Source: Pseudomonadota bacterium (GTDB lineage Bacteria; Pseudomonadota; Alphaproteobacteria; Micropepsales; Micropepsaceae). From it: a stretch of 40,704 nt of DNA. The stretch covers positions 1 to 40,704 of the forward strand of contig JAFEEQ010000029.1 of NCBI GenBank assembly GCA_018241025.1, in the 5' to 3' direction. Below the pieces are notes generated by a model. That model was not told the origin of the DNA. It ran no database searches and saw only the letters and a list, made by a program, of their open reading frames with translations. This document shows positions 33,892-40,704 of the stretch, piece after piece. Each line of letters begins with the position of its first letter. The first letter of the stretch is position 1. The translations under genes and the position numbers were made by a program.

Positions 33892-34557
33892 TCAGGAGCG
33901 TGACCACATCCGCATGAGGTTCATGCGTACCGCTTCCAGCCGGACGCGGTTCTCCCATTGCATCCGGTTGCCTTCGAGCGCGGCGACTTCGTTGAGCTCG
34001 AACATCTGCGTGCGCAAATGCTGGTCCGGGATCAGGCTCTCGATGAAGGTTATCGAAACCAGGCGGGTGCCGGCGCGAACCGGGCGCACCTCGTGAAGCG
34101 TGGTCGAGGGATAGACGATCACCTCGCCCGGCATGCCCTTGGCCGCAATCGGCCGGTTGCCGAGATAGAAGACGAGTTCGCCGCCCTGATAACTCGCCGG
34201 ATCCGACAGGAACACGGTGGCGGACAGGTCGGATTGGAGGCGCGATCCGTCGACCATGAGATGAGCGACATCGGCGTGGACGCCGTATTTCATGCCGGGC
34301 TCATAGCGCGCGAGCAGCGGCGGTGCGACCCGCTTGGGGAAAGCGAAGTTTCGAAAGGGTTCGGAGCGGGCAAAGGCTTCGGCCACGATACGGGTCGACT
34401 CGACCGCCCGCGGATCGGTCGCGTCGACCTGGAGATTGTCCTTGCTGAGATTGTGCGGGTTGGATACCCGGCCGTTCACGAAGGGCAAAACCCCGGCGAG
34501 CGCGGTCAGGCGGTCGATCTCCGGCGGTGTCAGAAAGTTCTTGAATTCCAGGATCAT
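33892..34557 (-). CDS. PKHD-type Fe(II)/2-oxoglutarate hydroxylase (PiuC/YbiX-like)
   Basis: A 221-residue 2OG-dependent hydroxylase of the PKHD family. The iron triad is His94-x-Asp96 in KYGVHADVAH and His155 in STTLHEVRPV, with the 2OG-binding Arg165 in AGTRLVSITF. LSATVFLSDPASYQGGELVF is the central strand pair. The N-terminal LTALAGVLPFVNGRV and the C-terminal helical extension match the family. Relatives are usually encoded beside TonB-dependent siderophore receptors. Here it lies opposite and downstream of the TonB receptor gene. The substrate is unknown. Confidence 0.88.
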   Translation of the reverse strand: MILEFKNFLTPPEIDRLTALAGVLPFVNGRVSNPHNLSKDNLQVDATDPRAVESTRIVAEAFARSEPFRNFAFPKRVAPPLLARYEPGMKYGVHADVAHLMVDGSRLQSDLSATVFLSDPASYQGGELVFYLGNRPIAAKGMPGEVIVYPSTTLHEVRPVRAGTRLVSITFIESLIPDQHLRTQMFELNEVAALEGNRMQWENRVRLEAVRMNLMRMWSRS

Positions 34558-34654
34558 GGCCGGACTGGTCGCTTTGCGGCCCGGACGCTAGCAAATGGCC
34601 CGGCAGCGAACAAACACAGCATGGATGCTTGCGCGCCGGATTCGTCCGCTGAGA

Positions 34655-36637
34655 TCAGAACCTCAACCCAATGGTCAGGAGATTGAGACTGAACGCGAAC
34701 CACACGACCGCGACGGCAGCCAATGCGAGCAGTCCGTCGGTCACTTTGGTCCACCACACCCGGCCACGATCGCGCAGGGCATAGACGAAGTTCAGCACCG
34801 GAATAGGGGTCGCCAGCACCCCGATCAGGCCAACCAGCTGCACGGCGCGGAAGGCATAGTCGATGCTCGGCGGCAGGCTGGCGAGATGGCCGGTGAGCGT
34901 CAGCAGGAGCAGCGGAAACCCCGCCAGGAAGACGATATCGAGCAGCGCCGTCACCCGCGCCAGGCTGTAGACCCGGCGCGGCCATCCGGTGAGGGCAAGC
35001 GGGCGCTCGTAACGCCAGCGCAGGATCGCCTTGATCGGCCAGAACAGCACCGCAAGCGCCAGAACGGCGAATGTCGCGAAGAAGAGGAACAGTCCCGCCA
35101 AACCCTGCATCGCCGGCTGAAGCGCGACGATCGGTCCGAAATCGTCGGCGCCGATCTCAAAGACCTTGCCGTCACGCATGATGGCTTCGACCCGGCTGTT
35201 GCCGTCGACCTCTTCCCAGACCATGGGCGCGACCTCGCGCCAGTGCTTGGGGTTGCCGGCCGCATCGGTCAGCGCGGAAACGATCAGTGACCCCTTGTCG
35301 TCGACGGACACCGTCACCGGAGAAATCAGGCTGAGCAATCGCATGAAGGTGCTGTCGCCGCGGCGTGAGAGGGCATAGTCCCCGGAGACCTTCTGGCCGT
35401 CCGCCAGCGCGCTCTTGAGGGTCGGGGCGCTGGCGCCGGGCACACGCGGAAAATAGCGGTCCATGAAGCCGCGCAGATAGGCGCCGCGCAGGCGGGACGA
35501 ACCGCCGTCCTTGCCGGTGCTGTTGACCGACAGGAAGATGCCCACCCGTGCCTTCGGGATCAGGGCCAGCAGCGAATGGAACACGCCGGTGTCGCCGCCA
35601 TGCTCGAGAACGACCCAGCCGTTGCGATCGTCGCGATAGAAGCCGTGCGCCATCGGGAGAAGATGCGGAAAGACCTGAAGCGCAACGGCGTGCATCCGCA
35701 CCGTCATCTCCGGCGACAGGATGCGGCGGCCGTCATAGGCGCCGTCTCCCAGATGCGCGAGCATGAAGCGCGCCATGTCGTCGCCACTGGCCGAGAGGCC
35801 GCCGGCCGGGCCCATCGAGATCATCTCGAACGGCGTCGGCGGGCCCGAAGCAAGCATGTACCCTTTCGCCATATCGCCCGCGAGCGCCTTCGGAAGCGGT
35901 TGAACAAAAGTTGCCTGCGCCATGCCGAGCGGCGCGAAGATGTGGTGCTGGATATAGCTGTCGAAAGGCTCGCCGGAGACGCGCTGGACGATGTAGCCGG
36001 CAAGGGTCGCACCGTAGTTCGAATAGGACGGCACTTCGCCTGGCGGAAAAATGCGGGCCGGAAGCGCACCTTTCAGGACGCTGTCCAAAGGCTCGAGGCT
36101 CGCCGGATTGCCGAGCAGGAGCGGGCGTAGTGTTTCCTCGAAGCCCGCCGTATGGGTCATGAGTTCGCGCATCGTGACCGGCTTGCCGAAGGCGGGCGGG
36201 ATGGCGAAATCGAGGTATCGGTTCACATCGGCGTCGAGGTCGATCTTGCCCTGCCCCACCAGCTGCATGACCGCGGTCCAGGTAAACAGCTTCGAGACCG
36301 AGCCCGGGCGAAACAGCGTGCGCGCCGGATCGACCGGCTTGCGGGCCGATACGTCGGCGAAGCCGTAGCCCTTATGGAAGAGAATTTGCCCGTCCTTGAC
36401 CACCACCACGACCAGCCCGGCCATGTCGTCCCGGCGCAGCGAGGCGGGAATCAGGCCATCGGAGAAGGCCGCAACGTCCGATTCCGTGAGCGTCGCGCCA
36501 TGGGTTTCGACCGGTGGGAGCGGCCGCGCCGCCAGTTCGGCAGCCTGTTCCGGCGTGAGGGTCGGCTCTTCGTCCTGCGCCAGCGCCGGACCGGCCCATA
36601 GCGCAAGCGTCGCAATCAATGCCCGGATGATCTTCAC
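34655..36637 (-). CDS. Beta-lactamase-fold serine hydrolase with C-terminal membrane helices
   Basis: A 660-residue protein. A signal peptide (cleavage near ALAQ, residue 20) is followed by a class C/PBP-like domain: Ser113-Val-Ser-Lys116 in FRPGSVSKLFTW, the Tyr205-Ser-Asn207 triad in PSYSNYGATL, and HGGDTG in place of KTG. A beta-rich linker leads to about four transmembrane helices (FLFFATFAVLALAVLFW onwards) up to the C-terminus. The catalytic domain should lie in the periplasm. This architecture is known in uncharacterised peptidoglycan or D-amino-acid-type hydrolases. The GTG start at 36637 has GGGGA upstream; longer starts are not supported. It is divergent from the ABC genes. Confidence 0.85.
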   Translation of the reverse strand: MKIIRALIATLALWAGPALAQDEEPTLTPEQAAELAARPLPPVETHGATLTESDVAAFSDGLIPASLRRDDMAGLVVVVVKDGQILFHKGYGFADVSARKPVDPARTLFRPGSVSKLFTWTAVMQLVGQGKIDLDADVNRYLDFAIPPAFGKPVTMRELMTHTAGFEETLRPLLLGNPASLEPLDSVLKGALPARIFPPGEVPSYSNYGATLAGYIVQRVSGEPFDSYIQHHIFAPLGMAQATFVQPLPKALAGDMAKGYMLASGPPTPFEMISMGPAGGLSASGDDMARFMLAHLGDGAYDGRRILSPEMTVRMHAVALQVFPHLLPMAHGFYRDDRNGWVVLEHGGDTGVFHSLLALIPKARVGIFLSVNSTGKDGGSSRLRGAYLRGFMDRYFPRVPGASAPTLKSALADGQKVSGDYALSRRGDSTFMRLLSLISPVTVSVDDKGSLIVSALTDAAGNPKHWREVAPMVWEEVDGNSRVEAIMRDGKVFEIGADDFGPIVALQPAMQGLAGLFLFFATFAVLALAVLFWPIKAILRWRYERPLALTGWPRRVYSLARVTALLDIVFLAGFPLLLLTLTGHLASLPPSIDYAFRAVQLVGLIGVLATPIPVLNFVYALRDRGRVWWTKVTDGLLALAAVAVVWFAFSLNLLTIGLRF

Positions 36638-36838
36638 GACGTCCCCACCATCTGACCGTCCTGAGATGGGGATGGTGCCCCTCGGCTGCAATTGTCGCAA
36701 TGTCAGTATTGACGGCTACATCCGGGATTGAGGCTGGAAGTGACCGGAAGCGGCTCGTAGAATTGACCGAACCAAGAAACACACACGCCGTCCCCGTGAC
36801 GGCCCAGGGCAGGCGGCGCCTCGGCGCCGGCGGTAAGT

Positions 36839-38686
36839 TTGAGCGTCTCCGAAACTCCAGCACGAACCGGGCGCAGCCCGTTGTGGCGGCTTATTCCCAT
36901 CATACAGCGCCACGGCCTCAAATTCTGGGGCGGGATGTTCTTCATCTGCCTCGGACGGGTGTTCGAGGCGGTGATGCCGCTCTTCGTGCGCCAGGCAATC
37001 AACGGTATCCAGGCCGGTCACTGGAACCTGCTTGAGCCGGTGCTGGGCATCCTGGCACTGGCGGCGGTGCGCTATGTCTCGGTCGCCTATGGGCGGCAAC
37101 TCGTGCGCCTTGTCGGGGTGACCGTCGCCTACGACCTTCGCGAGAAGCTCTACTGGCATTTCGAGCTGCAGGGGCCGCGCTTCTTTGCCCGCTTCCCGAC
37201 CGGCGATCTGATGGCGCGGGCGATCAACGACCTGAACCTCGTGCGCCAGCTCATCAGCATCGGCTCGCGCACGCTGATCGTGCTTGGGTTCTCCGGGCTG
37301 GTAGCCTTCGCCTTCATGGTGTTCCTGTCGCCTGTGCTGACGCTGTGGCTGCTACCGGTGATGCCGTTCATCGCCGGGATGGGATTCTATCTCTCGCGCC
37401 GGATCTACGAGCAGTCGACACTGGTGCAGGAGGGCTTCTCGTCCCTGTCGGAATCGGTGCAGGAGAACCTCAACGGCATCCGTACGATCCAGACCCATGC
37501 GCAGGAAGATCGCGAGGTCGCGCGCTTCAAGCGGGTTTCCGGCGACTATGCCGACAATTACTTCAAGCTGATGGTGATGAACGCCGCACTGAACGCCTGG
37601 ATGGTGGTGTTCACCGGCATCGCGGTGACGATCATCATGGGGTTTGGCGGCTGGCAGGTTCTTCAGAACACCATGACCGTCGGCACCTTCATCGCCTTCA
37701 TGCTCTATCTCAATATCGCGGTGCAGCCGATCCAGCAATCCGGGCAGATCGTGTCGATGTTCCAGCGCGGCTCCTCAGGCGCGGCGCGGTTGTTCGAGAT
37801 CTTCGACTATGCGCCGGAAATCCAGGATGCGCCCGACGCCAAGCCGGTGCCGAAAATCGCCGGCGACATCCGGATATCGCACCTGTCCTATACTTATCCG
37901 CGCCGCGCCACGGCGAAAGATGCGCGCGCCGACGATGCCCGGGCTGCGGCAACCGGCGTGGTCGCGCTCAAGGATGTGACGCTCGAGGTTCGTGCCGGTG
38001 AGATGATCGCAATCCTCGGCCGCGTGGGATCGGGAAAATCGACTCTTCTGCGCGCGATCGTGCGGCTGCTCGATCCGCCGGCCGGCAGCGTGTTCATCGA
38101 CGGGCATGACGTGCGCGAATTGCCGATGAAGCAGGTGCGCGGCGAGATCGCCCTGGTACCACAGGATCCGTTCCTGTTCGCCGACGAGCTCGGCCGTAAC
38201 ATCGCCTTCGACAATCCGAAGCGGCCGCTTGCGGAGATCGAAGCCGCGGCCGAAGCCGCGGACCTCGAAGACACCATCGCCCGTTTTCCCGACAAGCTAC
38301 GTACTCTGGTCGGCGAGCGCGGCGTGACCCTGTCGGGCGGCCAGAAGCAGCGTACCAGCCTGGCGCGCGGCTTGATCCGCGACACGCCGGTGCTTCTCCT
38401 CGACGACTGTTTCTCCTCCGTCGACACCGAAACCGAAGAACATATCCTGTCGCGGCTGAAATCGCTGCGCGCCGGGCGGACCACGATGCTGGTTTCGCAT
38501 CGCGTATCCACGGCGCGACATGCCGACCGCATCATGGTGCTCGATGACGGCCGCGTGGCCGAACTCGGCACCCATGCTGATCTGATAGCGAAGGACGGCA
38601 TTTACGCCCACTTCGCCGCGGCACAGGGACGGCGCGAAGCACTGACCCATGAGCTGGAGCGGGAAAAGGCGGAGGCTGCGAAGTGA
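36839..38686 (+). CDS. ABC exporter half-transporter, subunit 1 (degenerate Walker B)
   Basis: A 615-residue exporter-type half-transporter with six membrane helices in about 1-320 and an NBD from 345. Walker A is GRVGSGKST (394-402, Lys400), and the signature LSGGQ is at 498-502. Walker B is VLLLDD, with Asp523 replacing the catalytic glutamate; D-loop SSVD, switch His554 in LVSHR. The insert RRATAKDARADDARAAATG (355-373) is longer than usual. The TTG start at 36839 is the only upstream start in frame, so the exact N-terminus is uncertain. Its stop overlaps the start of the second subunit by 4 bases. Together they form a heterodimeric exporter of unknown substrate. Confidence 0.9.
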   Translation: MSVSETPARTGRSPLWRLIPIIQRHGLKFWGGMFFICLGRVFEAVMPLFVRQAINGIQAGHWNLLEPVLGILALAAVRYVSVAYGRQLVRLVGVTVAYDLREKLYWHFELQGPRFFARFPTGDLMARAINDLNLVRQLISIGSRTLIVLGFSGLVAFAFMVFLSPVLTLWLLPVMPFIAGMGFYLSRRIYEQSTLVQEGFSSLSESVQENLNGIRTIQTHAQEDREVARFKRVSGDYADNYFKLMVMNAALNAWMVVFTGIAVTIIMGFGGWQVLQNTMTVGTFIAFMLYLNIAVQPIQQSGQIVSMFQRGSSGAARLFEIFDYAPEIQDAPDAKPVPKIAGDIRISHLSYTYPRRATAKDARADDARAAATGVVALKDVTLEVRAGEMIAILGRVGSGKSTLLRAIVRLLDPPAGSVFIDGHDVRELPMKQVRGEIALVPQDPFLFADELGRNIAFDNPKRPLAEIEAAAEAADLEDTIARFPDKLRTLVGERGVTLSGGQKQRTSLARGLIRDTPVLLLDDCFSSVDTETEEHILSRLKSLRAGRTTMLVSHRVSTARHADRIMVLDDGRVAELGTHADLIAKDGIYAHFAAAQGRREALTHELEREKAEAAK

Positions 38687-40563
38687 CCGACGCAACGCTC
38701 GACGACGCGCCGGCGCCACGCAAGGCCAAAGGGGCTTTCGACGAAGATGTCTACGGCAAGAGCCTGGACGTCGGGCAGGTGCGCCGCCTGGCGCACTGGA
38801 TGCGACCTTATCGCGTGCAGGCCTTTGCCTCGCTCGTTCTGGTGCTGCTGTCGGCGATTGCCTCGATCATGGGGCCGATCACCATCAACCGCGTGCTGAT
38901 CGACGGTATCCTGCAGCCGACCCACAAGCCGGAGGTCGGCGATCTCGGCACGCTGGCGATCCAGGATTGGCTGACCGCTCAGGGCCTGACGCCGCTGCAC
39001 GCCGCCTGCCTGCAATATATCGTCTGGGTTCTGCTGGCGGCGGCGCTTGGGCGCAGTTTCGGCATCCTGTTCGGGCGAGCAACGCTGAATACGCTGCGCG
39101 ATCTGCGCTGTGATCTGTTCGAGCATCTGGAGCACCTGCCCTCCAGCTTCTACGACCGGGTCGCCGTCGGCCGGGTGATGACGCGCGTCGCCAACGATGT
39201 GGAGACACTGTTCGAGCTCTTCGCCGGCTTCGGCCAGCTCGCCGGCCAGTTCGTGCCGTTCTTCGTCGCGATCACCGTCATGTTCACCCTGTCGCCGGCG
39301 CTGACGCTCGAGCTTTTGCCGGTGATGCCGATTGCGGGTTTCTTCACCTGGATGTTCCGGCGGATGTCGCGGCCGCTCTATCGCTCGATCCGCATGACGA
39401 TCTCGCGGCTGAACGAGAATTTGCAGGAGAACCTCTCTGGTATCGAAGTGGTGCAGCTTTATGGCCGCGAGCGGATCAATTTCGAGCGCTATGCCGCGAT
39501 CAACGACGAAAACCGCTTCAACGAAACCAAGGCGACGACGATCGAGAGCTTCTACGGCCCGTTCATCGACGGCATGAATTATGTGGGCATCGCCGCCATC
39601 GTGTGGTTCGGCGGGCATCTGGTGCTGCATGACCGGATGACGGTGGGCGTCCTGTTCCTGTTCACGCAGTTTCTCAACATGCTGTTCATGCCGATCGTGG
39701 CGATGGGCGAGCAATGGAACGTGGTGTTCCGCGCCATGGCGAGCGGCGAGCGCATCTTCCAGGCGCTGGACTGGAAGGAGGCGTTGAAGGAGCCGGAGCA
39801 TCCGACGCCTCTTCCGCCCGACCTGCACGGCAAGGTCGAATTCCGGCACCTGAATTTCGCCTATCTGCCGGATCATCCGGTGCTAAAGGATGTCAGCTTC
39901 ACTATCAAGCCGGGCGAGCGCATTGCCATCGTCGGGCCGACCGGTTCTGGAAAGACATCTCTGATCCGCCTGCTCTGTCGCTTCTACGACGTGCCGGATG
40001 CGAGCATCTTCCTCGACAATATCGATGTGATGCAGATCAAGCCGTCGGATATCCGTAAGCGGATCGGCGTTGTCCTTCAGGACTTCCACATTTTTTCAGG
40101 CTCGGTCTACGACAACATCGCGCTGGGCGATCCTGCGATCACGCGCGAAGCGGCGGAGCGCGCGGCGAAGCTGGTGCATGCCGATCCGTTCATCCGCGCC
40201 CTGCCGCAGGGCTATGACACGCCGCTGAACGAGCGCGGTCGCAACCTGAGCCATGGCCAGCGTCAGTTGCTTGCCTTTGCACGGGTGCTGGCGATGAATC
40301 CGGAAGTGCTGGTGCTGGACGAAGCGACCGCGAGCATCGATACCGAGACCGAACTGGTGATCCAGGACGCGCTGCTGAAGCTTACCGAGGGGCGGACCTC
40401 CGTGATCATTGCGCACCGTCTTCAGACCATCAAGGATGCACACCGGATTGTCGTGCTGAGCGAAGGTCGGGTGCGCGAAGTCGGGACGCATGACGAACTG
40501 ATCGCCAAGGGCGGGATGTATCGCACGCTCTATGAGCTGCAATTCCAGGAAGCGTCGCTCTAG
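38683..40563 (+). CDS. ABC exporter half-transporter, subunit 2 (non-canonical signature)
   Basis: A 626-residue exporter-type half-transporter. The membrane domain is residues 35-350, the NBD from 380. Walker A is GPTGSGKTS (418-426, Lys424), signature LSHGQ (522-526) instead of LSGGQ, and Walker B VLVLDE with Glu547 present. The D-loop is ASID and the switch histidine His578 is in IIAHR. The GTG start overlaps the end of subunit 1. The TAG stop is part of the CTAG at which the right-hand IS begins, so the coding region looks complete. With subunit 1 it forms one consensus site (its Walker A/B with LSGGQ of subunit 1) and one degenerate site. Confidence 0.93.
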   Translation: MTDATLDDAPAPRKAKGAFDEDVYGKSLDVGQVRRLAHWMRPYRVQAFASLVLVLLSAIASIMGPITINRVLIDGILQPTHKPEVGDLGTLAIQDWLTAQGLTPLHAACLQYIVWVLLAAALGRSFGILFGRATLNTLRDLRCDLFEHLEHLPSSFYDRVAVGRVMTRVANDVETLFELFAGFGQLAGQFVPFFVAITVMFTLSPALTLELLPVMPIAGFFTWMFRRMSRPLYRSIRMTISRLNENLQENLSGIEVVQLYGRERINFERYAAINDENRFNETKATTIESFYGPFIDGMNYVGIAAIVWFGGHLVLHDRMTVGVLFLFTQFLNMLFMPIVAMGEQWNVVFRAMASGERIFQALDWKEALKEPEHPTPLPPDLHGKVEFRHLNFAYLPDHPVLKDVSFTIKPGERIAIVGPTGSGKTSLIRLLCRFYDVPDASIFLDNIDVMQIKPSDIRKRIGVVLQDFHIFSGSVYDNIALGDPAITREAAERAAKLVHADPFIRALPQGYDTPLNERGRNLSHGQRQLLAFARVLAMNPEVLVLDEATASIDTETELVIQDALLKLTEGRTSVIIAHRLQTIKDAHRIVVLSEGRVREVGTHDELIAKGGMYRTLYELQFQEASL

Positions 40564-40704
40564 GGTCCGGACTCAATTGGGTCCACCAGATTAGTGTTGC
40601 GGCGATGAGGACTGCAGACAGAAAGGTGTCTGCCCGCTTGTCGTATCGGGTTGCGATGCGTCGGAAGTCCTTGAGCCGGCAGAACATGCGCTCGATGACG
40701 TTGC
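40564..40704 (-). mobile_element. 3' end of an IS5-family insertion sequence (partial)
   Basis: The right inverted repeat is at 40564-40581, matching at 15 of 18 positions the repeat at the left edge. It is flanked by CTAG at 40560-40563. The remaining sequence encodes the transposase C-terminus on the minus strand. The orientation is the same as the left-hand copy, so the two are direct repeats about 40 kb apart, or the single IS of a circular or repeat-broken assembly. Confidence 0.85.
40564..40704 (-). CDS. IS5-family transposase, C-terminal fragment
   Basis: The fragment reads NVIERMFCRLKDFRRIATRY and goes on with DKRADTFLSAVLIAATLIWW, the DDE-domain end typical of IS5-family (IS427-type) transposases. 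The catalytic glutamate is in NVIER. The frame meets no stop before the inverted repeat and continues into the opposite strand of the ABC gene, so the element may lack its own stop, rely on the flank, or need a frameshift. Confidence 0.85.

Noticed and set aside
1..40704. A 40-kb composite transposon bounded by the two IS copies
   Set aside because: The interior is mainly housekeeping genes in ordinary chromosomal order, and no target duplication or cargo genes point to transposition as a unit. A repeat-broken contig is simpler.

Overview
The window reads as a piece of a GC-rich alphaproteobacterial chromosome. The evidence is the minus-strand run xseB, dxs, tlyA and an RlmD-type methyltransferase, the large Caulobacter/Sphingomonas-style TonB-dependent receptor, and housekeeping genes (fabI, aroC, a glyA-type SHMT). 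I cannot fix the order or genus. Both edges lie inside directly oriented copies of an IS5-family insertion sequence: the 5' end of a transposase at 1-45 and the 3' end of one at 40564-40704. Each IS end abuts a CTAG that supplies the TAG stop of the neighbouring gene. This looks like a contig broken at a repeated IS rather than a mobile element, since the cargo is mostly housekeeping. I saw no rRNA, tRNA or CRISPR array.

Layout. 0.1-2.0 kb (minus): a two-gene signalling unit made of a small membrane protein resembling the ethylene-binding domain of plant ETR1 and, with a 4-base overlap, a CHASE3 histidine kinase. The IS sits directly after the kinase. 2.2-4.2 kb (plus): a P-loop kinase-like protein, then a ZTP (pfl) riboswitch leading into serine hydroxymethyltransferase. 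4.2-6.2 kb: a periplasmic protein, a Met/His/Pro-tailed membrane protein, and an outer-membrane barrel with an OmpR/PhoB-like direct repeat upstream. 6.3-8.4 kb: a divergent SDR dehydrogenase and thiolase. 8.5-10.4 kb (minus): a tightly overlapping operon of an exported protein, an ArsR regulator and two paralogous SRPBCC proteins, with a palindrome at its promoter. 10.5-12.8 kb (plus): an LLM-class flavin oxidoreductase and a family 2 glycosyltransferase. 12.8-17.2 kb (minus): an amidohydrolase, an alpha/beta hydrolase, a serine-beta-lactamase-fold protein and a JmjC-like cupin.

17.4-21.6 kb (plus) is a compact run: fabI, two different histidine phosphatases, aroC and a TPR-like 2OG-Fe(II) oxygenase. 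21.6-22.8 kb holds a possible 48-residue ORF and an exported C13 (legumain-like) cysteine peptidase. 22.9-27.8 kb (minus) is the isoprenoid/RNA-methylation run, interrupted between dxs and tlyA by an AT-richer membrane/coiled-coil gene. 28.0-34.6 kb carries a TPR-sulfotransferase, an outer-membrane barrel, the TonB-dependent receptor and a PKHD-type Fe(II)/2OG hydroxylase. 34.7-36.6 kb is a beta-lactamase-fold protein with a membrane tail. 36.8-40.6 kb is a two-subunit ABC exporter whose motifs predict one degenerate and one consensus ATP site.

The observations I rate highest are the free-standing ETR1-like sensor domain coupled to a separate kinase, the TPR-sulfotransferase/OMP/TonB-receptor/hydroxylase neighbourhood, and the foreign-looking gene inside the dxs-tlyA run. 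All gene calls come from reading translated sequence and motifs; no database search was possible.
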